Assembly (NCBI RefSeq): GCF_022842375.1
Contig: NZ_JALHPR010000001.1
Coordinates: 186,001-250,000, forward strand
Source of the DNA: Elioraea sp.
GTDB taxonomy: Bacteria; Pseudomonadota; Alphaproteobacteria; Acetobacterales; Acetobacteraceae
Length of the DNA stretch: 64,000 nucleotides
Direction: 5' to 3'
Position numbers and translations under genes: made by a program. A model generated the notes under the pieces. It made no database searches and was not told the DNA's origin. It saw only the letters and a program-made list of their open reading frames with translations. Of the stretch, positions 35,591 through 45,010 are shown in pieces. Position 1 is the stretch's first letter; every line of letters starts with the position of its first letter.

Positions 35591-38500
35591 ATGGCCGGCG
35601 ACTACTCACGCCAGACGCACGATCCGCGCAAGCGTTTCGCCGCCGTGCTGATGCAGCAGGGCCGCGTCCAGGTCGACGCCGACTGGAACGAGCAGGCGGA
35701 GATCGTGCAGGAGCGGATCCGCCGCCAGGCGCGCGACACGTTCGGCCGCGCTGCCGTCAGCCGCTTCTCGACCGACCAGGCATTCCGCATCGGCATCATT
35801 GCGGGGCCGCCACGCGACCTCTCCATCCAGCCGGGGCGAATGTACGTGGAGGGCCTCCTCGCCGAGGCCTTCGCCGAGGACGGCAAGCCGATCAGCTACC
35901 TGAAGCAGCCCTTCCTGCCCGATCCGCTGGCGCTTCCCACCGGCGGCGGGGCGAACGTGTTCCTCGACGTGTGGCAGCGCGAGGTGACGTGGGTCGAGGA
36001 CCCCTCTCTCCTCGATGTTGCCCTGGGCGGCGTCGACACGGCAGCACGGCTGCAGACGGTGTGGCAGGTGCGTGTTGCGGCCGCACGCCAGGCTGCCTGC
36101 GGGGCACCGCTCGATGCCGCCTCACCGGCCAGACTCACGACGCGGGCGGTCGCCCCTCCCGCGCCGGAGGACCCATGCCTGATCGCGCCGAAGACAGGGT
36201 ATCGCGGGCTCGAGAATCGCCTCTATCGCGTCGAGGTCCATGCCGGGGGCGCAACGTCCGCCGCGCGGTTCAAGTTCTCGCGCGACAATGCATCGATCCG
36301 CTCGCCCGTCCTCGGCATGCGGAAGGAAATGCGTGGGTCGAAGGAGGTGAGCATCCTCACAGTCGCTCGCATCGGGCGTGACCCCGCCTTGCGGATCGCT
36401 GCCGGTGACTGGGTGGAGATCACCGACGAGCACAGGTTCCTGAACGGCGAGAGCGGGGCGATGGCGCAGGTGGCGGAGCCGCCGCTCGAGGAGGCGGGGC
36501 AGGACGGGTTCGCCGTCGTTCTCGATCGCGTCATTCCGGAAACGGGCGGGCGCGCGTTCGGCGCAACTGCGGCCGCGCTCGCCGCGCGCCGCACCCGGAT
36601 CATCCGCTGGGACCAGGCAGCCCCACGCAACAGCCTCGACGCGAACGGGCTGATGAGCGTGGCCGGCGGGATGATTGCGCTCGAGGAAGGCGTTGAGGTC
36701 GACTTCACGCTCGATGGCGCGGGCGCGCAATTCCGCGCCGGCGATTGGTGGGTATTCGCCGCGCGCACGGCCGATGCCTCCGTCGAGGAGCTGAGCGCGG
36801 CACCCCCGCATGGGCCGATCCACCATGTCGCGCAGCTAGCGGCGGTCGCCAATGTCAGCGGCAATGACGAGCCATCCGATTGCCGCACGCTCTGGCCGCC
36901 GCTCACCCCCCAGGGCGGCGAGGGATGCTGCACGGTGGTGGTGCGGCCGGGAGAGGACATCCAGTCAGCGATCGACAGCCTGCCGCAGGAGGGCGGCTGC
37001 GTCTGCCTCAAGGCCGGCGTCCATCCGCTGCGCGCCGCGCTGATGATCCGCCGCTCGCGCGTGTCGTTGCACGCCGAGGCGCCGGGGGCGGCCGTGCTGA
37101 CGCGTGCCGGCGAGGTGCCGCATCTGCGCATCGGCGGGGCCGCCGCGCAGCGCGCCGCCGTCACCGATGTCACGATCTCCGGCATCGTGTTCCAGCTGGG
37201 CAGCCTGGTCGAGCGCAAGACGGAGGGCGGGCTGCTGATGATCGATGCCTCCGCGCAACGGGTGCATGTCTCGCATTGCCGGTTCCTGGTGCAGGATTTC
37301 GGCGGTGGCGTCGCCGCGGTGTTCACCGAAGGGCGTGACGTGACGATCGAGGCCTCGATCGTCGAGCGGCTGCTGATCGGCGTGAGGGCAGAGGGCGAGA
37401 CGGCTGATCTTGCCGTGCATGACTGTGTGTTCATCGCCGATCCGTCCGACGAGGCGGGCACGGCGCGCCTCGATGCGCGGCTGCCTGCATCCGATGCCGG
37501 GTTCGCCGCTGTCGTCGTTCTCGCGTGCGGCGGTGCGCTGCGCGTCACCGGGAACACGGCGATCGGCTATCGCATCGGGATTCTCGCCGGCACCGAGCAG
37601 ATGGGCGGCAAGAGCCTCGGCACCACGCTTGCGCTGATCGCCGACAACATCGTGCTGCGCAGCGGACCGGCCGCTGAGGAGGAGGCGGACACGCCCGCAG
37701 TCGCTGCGCCGCCGACGGCCCCGCCGAGCGGGACGCTGGCAGGACGCGATGCCGTAGTGGTCTCGCGCGAGCGTGCCGAGATTTCGGCGGAGGCTATGCG
37801 CGTCTCCCGCACGGTGGGAACGACGCGCGTCTCGTCGCTCCCTCCCGGCCTCGCGATCGACGTCTCGGAGCATGTCACGGCGGCGATGTCGCGGCTCACC
37901 GCGGGAACGGGCACCGGGCCCATCACGAATGCTGCCGGCACATCCGCCGGGACGGCAACGACGACGGGCGCGACTAATGCCACGACAGGCGTGTCGACGA
38001 CGGTCGGCACAGGCCTCGACAGGATCCCGTTTGCCATCATCGCCGCGGCGCAGAACGCGACCGTCTCCGAGAACGTGATGGCCTGGCGCACGGGGCCCTA
38101 TGGCGGCGTTCTCGCAGGGCAGGGGGCACGGCTCGTCACCGGCAACGATATCGTCGTCGCATCGAAAGGCGAGGGGGCGGAAGCGTTGAGCTTCGGCATC
38201 GCCTCCGGCCTCGGTGGCGCGGCATCGAGCGGCGTCGAGATCATCGGCAACATGGTCTCGGGCAGGGCCTATGCGGTCGCGCTCAACGGGTGCGAGGCAG
38301 GGCTCGTCGCGGGCAACGTCGCTGTCGGCGCGCATGCCGGCGTCATTGCGATCGGCGGCGAGGGCGTGCGCATCGACGGCAACGGCGCCTTCGGCTGCCG
38401 CATCGGCGTGATGACGGTCGATGTCACGCGCGTCGCCATCCTCGGCAACGTGATCGCGGCAAGCGCGCAGCAGGGCATCCTCGGCCTGCATTCCGGCAAG

Positions 38501-39238
38501 GTGGCGGGCGGCAGGCTCGCGGTGTCGGGCAACACGCTCGTGCGCTGTGGGGTCGATGCCACGAGCGCAGTCGCCCTATCCTTCGCTGCGATGGACCATG
38601 CGGTGGAGAAGGAAGCGCTGGTCGACAGCACCGAGGTCGTGATCGAGCACAACGCGATCCACGACACGGGCTGGCCTCTGACCGGTGAGCGGGCGCGCAT
38701 CGCCCAGGCGATCTCGCTCGCGGCCCCGCGCGTGACGGTGCACGGCAACGACGTGAGCTGGAGCAACCCTGCGCGCACCGACGAGGGCCTGAAGATCCTG
38801 AGCGACGAGCGTGCGAAGCCGCATCGCGCCATCGTCGTCATTCCGCTCGCGGCACAGGGCTTCCCGCCGGCGAACGACCAGCTCTGGGCTGCGAGTGTCG
38901 CGATCACCGACAACCGGGTGCGGGGGCCCTCGGTCGATACGCTGGTCGAGGTGCGCGAGGGCATCAAGACCGAGGGCGATCCGCCGCGGTTCCGCCAGGC
39001 CCTCGTCACCGGCAACGTGGTCGAGCATTGGGGTCCGCTCGACAGCCCCGGCAATGCCGCGACCGTGTCGCTGCGCGTGACCGAGGATGCGCTTGTCAGC
39101 GTCTCGGCCAATGTGATCCGCGGTTCGGGGCGGACGCCCTCCGTGCGCGTCGAAGGGCCGAAGCAGGTCGCGTGGGCCGGCAACGCGACGAGCGGCCAGC
39201 TCACCGGCAGCAATGGCGTCGTGAACGTGGTGGCTTAA
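35591..39238 (+). CDS. Large eCIS protein: DUF6519-like N-terminus plus right-handed beta-helix
   Basis: 1215 residues, last gene of the block. The N-terminal MAGDYSRQTHDPRKRFAAVL and GRVQVDADWNEQAEI are characteristic of the DUF6519 family seen in eCIS loci. From about 440 onwards it has repeated short strands with GN turns (VTGNTAIGYRIGILAG, IEIIGN-type, VAGNVAVGAHAGVIAIGGEG), i.e. a NosD-like parallel beta-helix. A Thr/Ala/Gly-rich stretch at about 766-812 (PITNAAGTSAGTATTTGATN) interrupts the helix. It is likely a fibre or outer decoration recognising a target surface or carbohydrate. GGAGGAGAGAGG precedes the ATG. Confidence 0.85.
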   Translation: MAGDYSRQTHDPRKRFAAVLMQQGRVQVDADWNEQAEIVQERIRRQARDTFGRAAVSRFSTDQAFRIGIIAGPPRDLSIQPGRMYVEGLLAEAFAEDGKPISYLKQPFLPDPLALPTGGGANVFLDVWQREVTWVEDPSLLDVALGGVDTAARLQTVWQVRVAAARQAACGAPLDAASPARLTTRAVAPPAPEDPCLIAPKTGYRGLENRLYRVEVHAGGATSAARFKFSRDNASIRSPVLGMRKEMRGSKEVSILTVARIGRDPALRIAAGDWVEITDEHRFLNGESGAMAQVAEPPLEEAGQDGFAVVLDRVIPETGGRAFGATAAALAARRTRIIRWDQAAPRNSLDANGLMSVAGGMIALEEGVEVDFTLDGAGAQFRAGDWWVFAARTADASVEELSAAPPHGPIHHVAQLAAVANVSGNDEPSDCRTLWPPLTPQGGEGCCTVVVRPGEDIQSAIDSLPQEGGCVCLKAGVHPLRAALMIRRSRVSLHAEAPGAAVLTRAGEVPHLRIGGAAAQRAAVTDVTISGIVFQLGSLVERKTEGGLLMIDASAQRVHVSHCRFLVQDFGGGVAAVFTEGRDVTIEASIVERLLIGVRAEGETADLAVHDCVFIADPSDEAGTARLDARLPASDAGFAAVVVLACGGALRVTGNTAIGYRIGILAGTEQMGGKSLGTTLALIADNIVLRSGPAAEEEADTPAVAAPPTAPPSGTLAGRDAVVVSRERAEISAEAMRVSRTVGTTRVSSLPPGLAIDVSEHVTAAMSRLTAGTGTGPITNAAGTSAGTATTTGATNATTGVSTTVGTGLDRIPFAIIAAAQNATVSENVMAWRTGPYGGVLAGQGARLVTGNDIVVASKGEGAEALSFGIASGLGGAASSGVEIIGNMVSGRAYAVALNGCEAGLVAGNVAVGAHAGVIAIGGEGVRIDGNGAFGCRIGVMTVDVTRVAILGNVIAASAQQGILGLHSGKVAGGRLAVSGNTLVRCGVDATSAVALSFAAMDHAVEKEALVDSTEVVIEHNAIHDTGWPLTGERARIAQAISLAAPRVTVHGNDVSWSNPARTDEGLKILSDERAKPHRAIVVIPLAAQGFPPANDQLWAASVAITDNRVRGPSVDTLVEVREGIKTEGDPPRFRQALVTGNVVEHWGPLDSPGNAATVSLRVTEDALVSVSANVIRGSGRTPSVRVEGPKQVAWAGNATSGQLTGSNGVVNVVA

Positions 39239-40047
39239 GCCCTGATGAAGCTGAGTGCCGCGCCGTTCGTCGCTGCTGGGGCGACATCAAGTGCATCGTC
39301 GCGTCGCGTCGCGTCGATCCCGCCGGCGGCAAGTGCCGCGGCTGCCACGTCAAGGTCACGCACGCGCACGGCGATCGCGGCAATGCCCGGCGGGCGGCCG
39401 GCAGCGTCGGCGAAGACGAGCTGCGCACGGCCCGTCTCGACCGCGAGACCATCATCGCCCGCGACGACCGTGCGATCGAGCAGCCGCGCGGTTGCCTCGG
39501 CCGCCCCTGCTGGATCGTCGGCCAGCACGGTGAAGCGCTCGAGCGCCACGGCACCGTTGGGATGATCCGTCAGGCCTGGCGGCCAGGTCGCACCCGGCGT
39601 GAGGTGGCGGCAGAAGAACAGGCGGAGCCCGGGGGCGGTCTCGTTCCGGAGGTGGAACACATCGAACCGCGCCTCGATCGCGCCGGCACCGGGCATGGCA
39701 ACGGCCCGCCCGAAATGCAGCAATGGCAGCGGATCAGCCCCGCGTGCGGCAAGCTCGGCGCGCGAGGCAGCGGCATCGAAGGCGCGCAGCGCGATCGCGA
39801 CGAGGCCTTCGCCGGGGCCCGTCAGCCGCTCGCGCCATTTCAGGTTCTGCTCCGTCTCCGAGACGGTGCCCAGCAGCTCGATATAGTCATCGGCCAGCAT
39901 GATGGTGTGGTTGGCGGTTCCCATGAGGGCCGAGTGAACGCCGCGCGGCGAGGTGCGGAAGCCCAGGCGCTCCCACCCCTCGCGCGCGGCGGCGAGGTCG
40001 TTCACCAGGACGATGCAATGATCGACGCCGCCCGTGTGACGCAGCAT
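39235..40047 (-). CDS. VOC/glyoxalase-like protein
   Basis: 270 residues with two VOC-type beta-alpha-beta-beta-beta modules. The first begins GGVDHCIVLVNDLAAARE with MGTANHTIML and DYIELLG; the second ends IAAIAVRVRDLDVAAAA. It resembles the long glyoxalase-like family. Metal ligands may be His in VDHCI and Glu in YIELLG. It is the last gene of a seven-gene minus-strand set. Its stop (TTA read on plus at 39235-39237) overlaps the stop of the convergent beta-helix gene. Substrate unknown. Confidence 0.82.
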   Translation of the reverse strand: MLRHTGGVDHCIVLVNDLAAAREGWERLGFRTSPRGVHSALMGTANHTIMLADDYIELLGTVSETEQNLKWRERLTGPGEGLVAIALRAFDAAASRAELAARGADPLPLLHFGRAVAMPGAGAIEARFDVFHLRNETAPGLRLFFCRHLTPGATWPPGLTDHPNGAVALERFTVLADDPAGAAEATARLLDRTVVAGDDGLAVETGRAQLVFADAAGRPPGIAAIAVRVRDLDVAAAALAAGGIDATRRDDALDVAPAATNGAALSFIRA

Positions 40048-40058
40048 CTCGGTTGGCC

Positions 40059-41138
40059 TCAGGCGGCCTTCGGGATACCAGCGTCGGCGATGCCGACCTC
40101 GCGCGCCGTGGCGACGATGCTTCCCCAGGTATCATCCGGCAGCGGAACACCCTTCGCCCCACGCTCGGCGCGGGAGCGGTTCTCGACCTCGCCGGGGATC
40201 AGGATCTCGCCACCGGGTTCGGCCGGGCGGGATGACTTGTAGAACGCGATGTAACGCTCTGCCCGCTCCGCCATCTCCTCGACGGAGCCGAGCACATCGG
40301 GGCGGATGTAGAAGCTCATCATGCCGTTGGTGATGCGCCCGCGCGCGCCGTCGCGCGGGCCGCAGGTGCCGTTGCCGGTGAGCGCGCCGCCGAGGATCTC
40401 GCACATGAAGGCGAGGCCGGAGCCCTTGTGCAGGCCGAAGGCGCGGATCGCCCCCTCGCCATTCTCGGGGTTGCGATCGGGGTTCTCGCCGTAGAGCGTC
40501 ACCGGGTCGCCGGAGAAGGTGCCGTCGGGGCGGATGAGCGCATCGGGCGGCAGCTTCTTGCCGCCGCGGCTGGCCACCAGCACCTTGCCTTCCGCGACGT
40601 GGCTCGTCGCGAAATCGAGGATGAGCGGACGGTTCGGGAGCGGAACGCCCATTGCATAGGGGGCGGTGGACAGCCTGCGGTCGACGCCGCCGAACGGGGC
40701 CACGAGCAGCGAGCCCTGGACGTTGACGTAGTGGATCGAGATCAGCCCGGCCGCTGCCGCCATCTCCGCCCAGTCGCCGGCCCGGCCGAGATGGCCGCTG
40801 TTGCGGAGCGCCACGGCCGAGAGCCCCATGGCCTTGGCCTTGTCGATGCCGAGCTGCACCGCGATGGGCGTCACCGTCTGTCCGAAGCCGAACTTGCCGT
40901 CGACGACCGCGAGGACGGGCGTGTCGACGACCGTTTCCGGCGTCACGTCGGCCAGCACCTTGCCTTCGTTCAGCCATTGGATGTAGCGCGGCACGCGCAC
41001 CACGCCGTGGCTGTCATGGCCGACGAGGTTGGCCTCGACGAGGTAGCCGGCGATGCGCGCGGCTTCCGCCTCCGACGTTCCGGCCTTGGCAAAGATCGTT
41101 GCGACGAAGCTCTTGAGCTCGGCGACGGTGATGAGCAT
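40059..41138 (-). CDS. Ldh2-family (malate/L-lactate/ureidoglycolate-type) NAD(P) dehydrogenase
   Basis: 359 residues. The family signatures GHDSHGVVRVP (catalytic His), VVDGKFGFGQ, VALRNSGHLGRAGDWAE and LILDFATSHVAEGKV are clear. Such enzymes oxidise 2-hydroxy acids such as sulfolactate, malate, 2,3-diketogulonate or ureidoglycolate. Placed 75 bp downstream of an SDR and an ABC transporter, it probably acts on the imported compound or an intermediate. The specific substrate cannot be read from sequence. Confidence 0.92.
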   Translation of the reverse strand: MLITVAELKSFVATIFAKAGTSEAEAARIAGYLVEANLVGHDSHGVVRVPRYIQWLNEGKVLADVTPETVVDTPVLAVVDGKFGFGQTVTPIAVQLGIDKAKAMGLSAVALRNSGHLGRAGDWAEMAAAAGLISIHYVNVQGSLLVAPFGGVDRRLSTAPYAMGVPLPNRPLILDFATSHVAEGKVLVASRGGKKLPPDALIRPDGTFSGDPVTLYGENPDRNPENGEGAIRAFGLHKGSGLAFMCEILGGALTGNGTCGPRDGARGRITNGMMSFYIRPDVLGSVEEMAERAERYIAFYKSSRPAEPGGEILIPGEVENRSRAERGAKGVPLPDDTWGSIVATAREVGIADAGIPKAA

Positions 41139-41213
41139 GGAATTTTCCCGATGGTGGAACCGGTCAGAAGCAAGCGCGGAGCGCCGGGGAGGTCAACCCC
41201 GCAGGCGGGCCCT

Positions 41214-41972
41214 TCAGCCTTGCGCCGCGCGGGCCATCTCGGCGAGGTAGCCGCGGTTGGCGGTCGGGCTGATCAGGATCTCGTTGATGCAGGCGTGCGG
41301 GGGCATCGTCACGGCAAACAGCACCGCCGCGGCAACGTCCTCTGGCTGCAGCATCCGGGCGCGCACCTCCGGCGGCAGCTTCACGGGGCGAAGGTCCATG
41401 ATCGGGGTGTTCACCTCGCCAGGCTCGATCACGGTCGAGCGGACGCCGTGGCCGCATTCCTCCATGTTCAGCGTGTGGGAGAGCGCGACGAGCCCGTGCT
41501 TGGCCGCGACATAGGTGGGGCCCGACACGTGCCCGATGAACCGCCCCGCCCAGGAGGCGATGTGGACGATGATGCCCTGCGATGCGCGCAAGGCCGGCAG
41601 TGCTGCCTGCGCCACATAGGCCGGCGCCTTCAGGTTGCCATCGACCAGCGCCGAGATCGTTGCGGGCGTGAGCACGGCCCAGCGTCGCTCCGGCGCGTTG
41701 AGCCCGGCATTACTGACGACGATATCGAGCCGCCCGAAGGCCGCGAGCACGGCATCGCGTGCCGTGGCGACCTGCGCGGCATCAGTCAGGTCGGCGGCAG
41801 CGACGAAGGGCCCGCCGCCGATCATCGCGGCCGTCTCCTCGAGTGGGGCGGTGCGGCGGCCGGTGAGTGCGACCTTTGCCCCTTCCGCCGCGAGTGCGAC
41901 AGCGGCCGCGCGGCCGATGCCGCTGCCCGCGCCGGTGACCCAGGCGACCTTTCCGTCGAGCCGTCCGGCCAT
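41214..41972 (-). CDS. Short-chain dehydrogenase/reductase
   Basis: 252 residues. Rossmann motif VAWVTGAGSGIGRAAAVALA, NAG motif VVSNAGLNAPE, catalytic Ser (HIASWAGR) and YVAAK (Tyr-x-x-x-Lys). The C-terminal region IEPGEVNTPIMD matches classical SDRs. It starts 2 bp after the ABC ATPase gene and is thus part of the transport operon, so a sugar alcohol or sugar acid oxidation is plausible. The start MAGRLDGKVAWVTG fits the family. Confidence 0.92.
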   Translation of the reverse strand: MAGRLDGKVAWVTGAGSGIGRAAAVALAAEGAKVALTGRRTAPLEETAAMIGGGPFVAAADLTDAAQVATARDAVLAAFGRLDIVVSNAGLNAPERRWAVLTPATISALVDGNLKAPAYVAQAALPALRASQGIIVHIASWAGRFIGHVSGPTYVAAKHGLVALSHTLNMEECGHGVRSTVIEPGEVNTPIMDLRPVKLPPEVRARMLQPEDVAAAVLFAVTMPPHACINEILISPTANRGYLAEMARAAQG

Positions 41973-41974
41973 GG

Positions 41975-43075
41975 TCAGAGAACCTTCCCGGATGTCTTGT
42001 CGATCAGGTGCATGTGCTCCATGTGCGCGGCGAGCGGCATCATCGTGCCGGCGACGGCACCGGCGGCAGGGTCGACGCGGCCGCACACGCTCGTGCCGTT
42101 GATGTGGAAATGCACCAGCGTTTCCATCCCCATCGGCTCGATCACGTCGAGCTTCACGGTCAGCGGGGCGAGGTTCTGCTTGTCGATGCGGGTCGCTTCC
42201 GTCAGGTGCTCGGGGCGGATGCCGAACAGTAGGTCCTTGTTCGCATGCGGGGCGTAGCGCGCCGTTCGCTCCTCCGGCACCGGAACGGACAGTCCGTCGC
42301 CGAGCTGCACGCTCAGCGCGCCGGCGGCCTGCGTGAGCGTGGCTGGGATCATGTTCATCGCGGGGCTGCCGATGAAGCCTGCGACGAAGATGGTGGCGGG
42401 GTTGCGGTAGAGCTCGTTCGGCGGGCCCACCTGTTCGATGATGCCGTGATTCATCACCACCACGCGGTCGGCCAGCGTCATCGCCTCGACCTGGTCATGC
42501 GTGACGTAGACGGTGGTGGTGCGCACCGTCTGGTGCACCTGCTTGATCTCGGTGCGCATCTGCACGCGGAGCTTTGCGTCGAGGTTTGAGAGCGGCTCGT
42601 CGAACAGGAATACCTTGGGGTCGCGCACGATGGCGCGGCCCATTGCCACGCGCTGGCGCTGCCCGCCCGAGAGCGCCTTCGGCTTGCGCTCGAGCAGTTC
42701 GCCGATGCCGAGGATGCGGGCGGCATTGTCCACCCGCCGCTTGATCTCCTCGCGCGAGAACTTGCGAAGCTTCAAGCCGAAGCTGATGTTGTCGTAGACG
42801 CTCATGTGCGGGTAGAGCGCGTAGTTCTGGAACACCATGGCAATGTCGCGGTCGCGCGGCGGGATGTCGTTCACCACCTCGCCGCCGATCGCGATCTCGC
42901 CCGAGGTGATCTCCTCGAGCCCTGCGATCATGCGCAGCGTCGTCGACTTGCCGCAGCCCGAGGGGCCGACGAGGACGACGAACTCCTCGTCCTCGATGTC
43001 GAGGTCGATGCCCTTCACCGCCTGGACCTGGCCCTCGTATTCCTTGACGATCCTGCGGAGCGATACCTGCGCCAT
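41975..43075 (-). CDS. Carbohydrate ABC transporter ATP-binding protein (MalK/UgpC type)
   Basis: 366 residues, the length of the sugar-importer ATPase class with a C-terminal TOBE domain. Walker [11 protein letters not shown]-loop [16 protein letters not shown], signature [14 protein letters not shown], Walker [14 protein letters not shown] and switch His in VTHDQ are intact. The C-terminal domain ([11 protein letters not shown], then [12 protein letters not shown]) is the MalK-like regulatory region. It energises the two permeases encoded just upstream in the operon. Confidence 0.96.
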   Translation of the reverse strand: MAQVSLRRIVKEYEGQVQAVKGIDLDIEDEEFVVLVGPSGCGKSTTLRMIAGLEEITSGEIAIGGEVVNDIPPRDRDIAMVFQNYALYPHMSVYDNISFGLKLRKFSREEIKRRVDNAARILGIGELLERKPKALSGGQRQRVAMGRAIVRDPKVFLFDEPLSNLDAKLRVQMRTEIKQVHQTVRTTTVYVTHDQVEAMTLADRVVVMNHGIIEQVGPPNELYRNPATIFVAGFIGSPAMNMIPATLTQAAGALSVQLGDGLSVPVPEERTARYAPHANKDLLFGIRPEHLTEATRIDKQNLAPLTVKLDVIEPMGMETLVHFHINGTSVCGRVDPAAGAVAGTMMPLAAHMEHMHLIDKTSGKVL

Positions 43076-43084
43076 GGGCGAGCC

Positions 43085-43981
43085 CTATCCTTTCGTCGCG
43101 CCGGCGGTCAGCCCGGCAATGTAGTAGTCCATCAGGAACACATAGACGATCACCGGCGGCAGCGCCGCGATCAGCGCGCCCGACATGATCTGCCCCCAGG
43201 CGAAGGTGTCGCCGCGTACCAGCTGGCTGACGATGCCGATCGTCAACGGCATCTGGTCGGGCCGCGTGATGAACGCGGTCGGATACACGAAGGCGGCCCA
43301 GGAGACGGTGAAGGCGAAGATGGTCGCGGCGATGATGCCGGGCAGGGCCACGGGGATGAAGATCTTGATCAGCATCTGCGGCCAGGTCGCACCATCGATC
43401 AGCGCCGCCTCGTCGAGCTCCTTCGGGATGGACGCGAAGTAGCCGATCATGATCCAGGTGCAGAACGGCACCGTCAGCGTCGGGTAGACCAGCACCAGGC
43501 CCCAGATCGAGTTGAGCAGGCCGAGCCCGCCGACGATCTGGTAGAGCGGGATGAACAGCAGCGTGTCGGGCACCAGGTAGGTCAGGAACACGCCGGTGGC
43601 CAGCGCCTGGCTGCCCCAGAACCGCATGCGGGAAAGCGCGAAGGCGGCCAGCACCGAGATCACCATCGTGATCGCGACGACGAGCAGCGTCACCACGATG
43701 CTGTTCCTGAAGAACGTCAGGAAGATCGGGTTGCCAAGGATGGCGGCGTAGTGCTCGAGCGTGGGGTCGCGGACCAGCCAGGGGCTCAGCGTCTGGTCGG
43801 CCATCTCGGTGTTCGTCTTCAGGCTCGTGATGAGCATGTAGAAGGGCGGGGCGAGGAAGATCAGCGAGGCGATGGCCAGCGAGACGTAGGAGACGCGCAG
43901 TGCCCAGAGCCGTTCGCTATGCAGGCTGCCCGCCTTGGTGTAGGCGCGCGGGAAGTCGCGGTTCGCCGCTGCGTCGGCCAT
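43085..43981 (-). CDS. Carbohydrate ABC transporter permease (MalG/UgpE type)
   Basis: 298 residues with about six transmembrane helices. The EAA loop ELDEAALIDGATWPQMLIKI contacts the ATPase. The N-terminal ~25 residues are polar cytoplasmic; the first helix is SYVSLAIASLIFLAPPFYML. It ends near YYIAGLTAGATKG, the typical C-terminus of MalG-type permeases. It begins 1 bp after the partner permease stop. Confidence 0.95.
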   Translation of the reverse strand: MADAAANRDFPRAYTKAGSLHSERLWALRVSYVSLAIASLIFLAPPFYMLITSLKTNTEMADQTLSPWLVRDPTLEHYAAILGNPIFLTFFRNSIVVTLLVVAITMVISVLAAFALSRMRFWGSQALATGVFLTYLVPDTLLFIPLYQIVGGLGLLNSIWGLVLVYPTLTVPFCTWIMIGYFASIPKELDEAALIDGATWPQMLIKIFIPVALPGIIAATIFAFTVSWAAFVYPTAFITRPDQMPLTIGIVSQLVRGDTFAWGQIMSGALIAALPPVIVYVFLMDYYIAGLTAGATKG

Positions 43982-43982
43982 G

Positions 43983-44936
43983 TCAGGCGATCTCCTTGGT
44001 GCGCCGCGTCACGCCACGCAGGATGAAGTAGGCAGCGACGGCGAGGATCGGCAGCATGAACAGCGACACCGCCGCGCCGCGCGGCAGGTTCGCGGAGAGG
44101 ATGCCCACCTGGAACGCGTAGGTCGCGAAGAGGTGGGTGGTGTCGCGCGGGCCGCCATTGGTGAGCACGCGCACGATGTCGTAGTTGGCGAAGGTCACGA
44201 TCAGGCTGAACAGCACGGTGATCGAGATGATGTTCTGCATCATCGGCAGCGTGATGAAGCGCAGCCTCTGCCATGACGTCGCGCCATCGATCGCGGCGGC
44301 CTCGTAGAGCTGTTCGGGAACGCTCTTCAGCGCGGCGAGGTACATGATCATGAAGAATGGCGCGCCATACCACACGTTCACGGTGATGACGGCGATGCGC
44401 GCCCACCACGGCGTGCCGAGCCAGGGGATCGAGGGGAAGCCGAAGACGTTGATGATCCAGTTGATCGACGAGTAGGACGGGTCGAACATCCACCACCAGC
44501 CGAGGGTCGACAGCGCCGGCGGGATCACCCACGGGATCAGCAGCATGCCGCGCCACTTGCGCTGCCCCTTGGTGGGGATGTTGTGCAGCATGTGGGCCAG
44601 CCAGAAGCCGATCAGCGCCTTCAGGAACACGGCCGTGAGGGCGAAGAAGCAGGACTGCCAGATGATCATCCGGAACGTTTCGGAATCGAGCAGGATCAGG
44701 TAGTTCTCGAACCCGATATTCGCCGTCATCCGGCGGTTCAGCGTCGAAAGGTAGATCGCCCAGGCGGCTGGGTAGGCGACGAGGCCCGCGATCACGAGGA
44801 TCAGCGGCAGCGTCATGAGGAACGCGATGGACGACCGCCGTCGCGCCAGGCGCTCCAGCGAGGAGACGCCAGGCGAGCGCCCCTTGATCGCCGGCCGCGT
44901 GGAAAGCGCCGGCCTGGCAGTTCCGTCAGGTGCCAT
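43983..44936 (-). CDS. Carbohydrate ABC transporter permease (MalF/UgpA type)
   Basis: 317 residues. Six helices from RRSSIAFLMTLPLILVIAGL onward; the EAA loop reads EQLYEAAAIDGATSWQRLRF. Also typical are YDIVRVLTNGGPRDTTHLFA and the closing RGVTRRTKEIA. The start at 44936 gives a 35-residue polar N-terminus. It lies 74 bp downstream of the binding-protein gene in the same operon. Confidence 0.94.
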   Translation of the reverse strand: MAPDGTARPALSTRPAIKGRSPGVSSLERLARRRSSIAFLMTLPLILVIAGLVAYPAAWAIYLSTLNRRMTANIGFENYLILLDSETFRMIIWQSCFFALTAVFLKALIGFWLAHMLHNIPTKGQRKWRGMLLIPWVIPPALSTLGWWWMFDPSYSSINWIINVFGFPSIPWLGTPWWARIAVITVNVWYGAPFFMIMYLAALKSVPEQLYEAAAIDGATSWQRLRFITLPMMQNIISITVLFSLIVTFANYDIVRVLTNGGPRDTTHLFATYAFQVGILSANLPRGAAVSLFMLPILAVAAYFILRGVTRRTKEIA

Positions 44937-45010
44937 CACGCCCTCCAGGGATGCGGGCGCCGGCGGAACACGCTCCGCCGGCGCCCAACCGTGCCTCGAC
45001 CGCGCGACCG

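Noticed and set aside
12414..39238. Prophage or type VI secretion
   Set aside because: No capsid, portal, terminase or lysis genes; no TssJLM membrane complex or TssBC pair. Cap, AAA+ and DUF4157 proteins point to eCIS.
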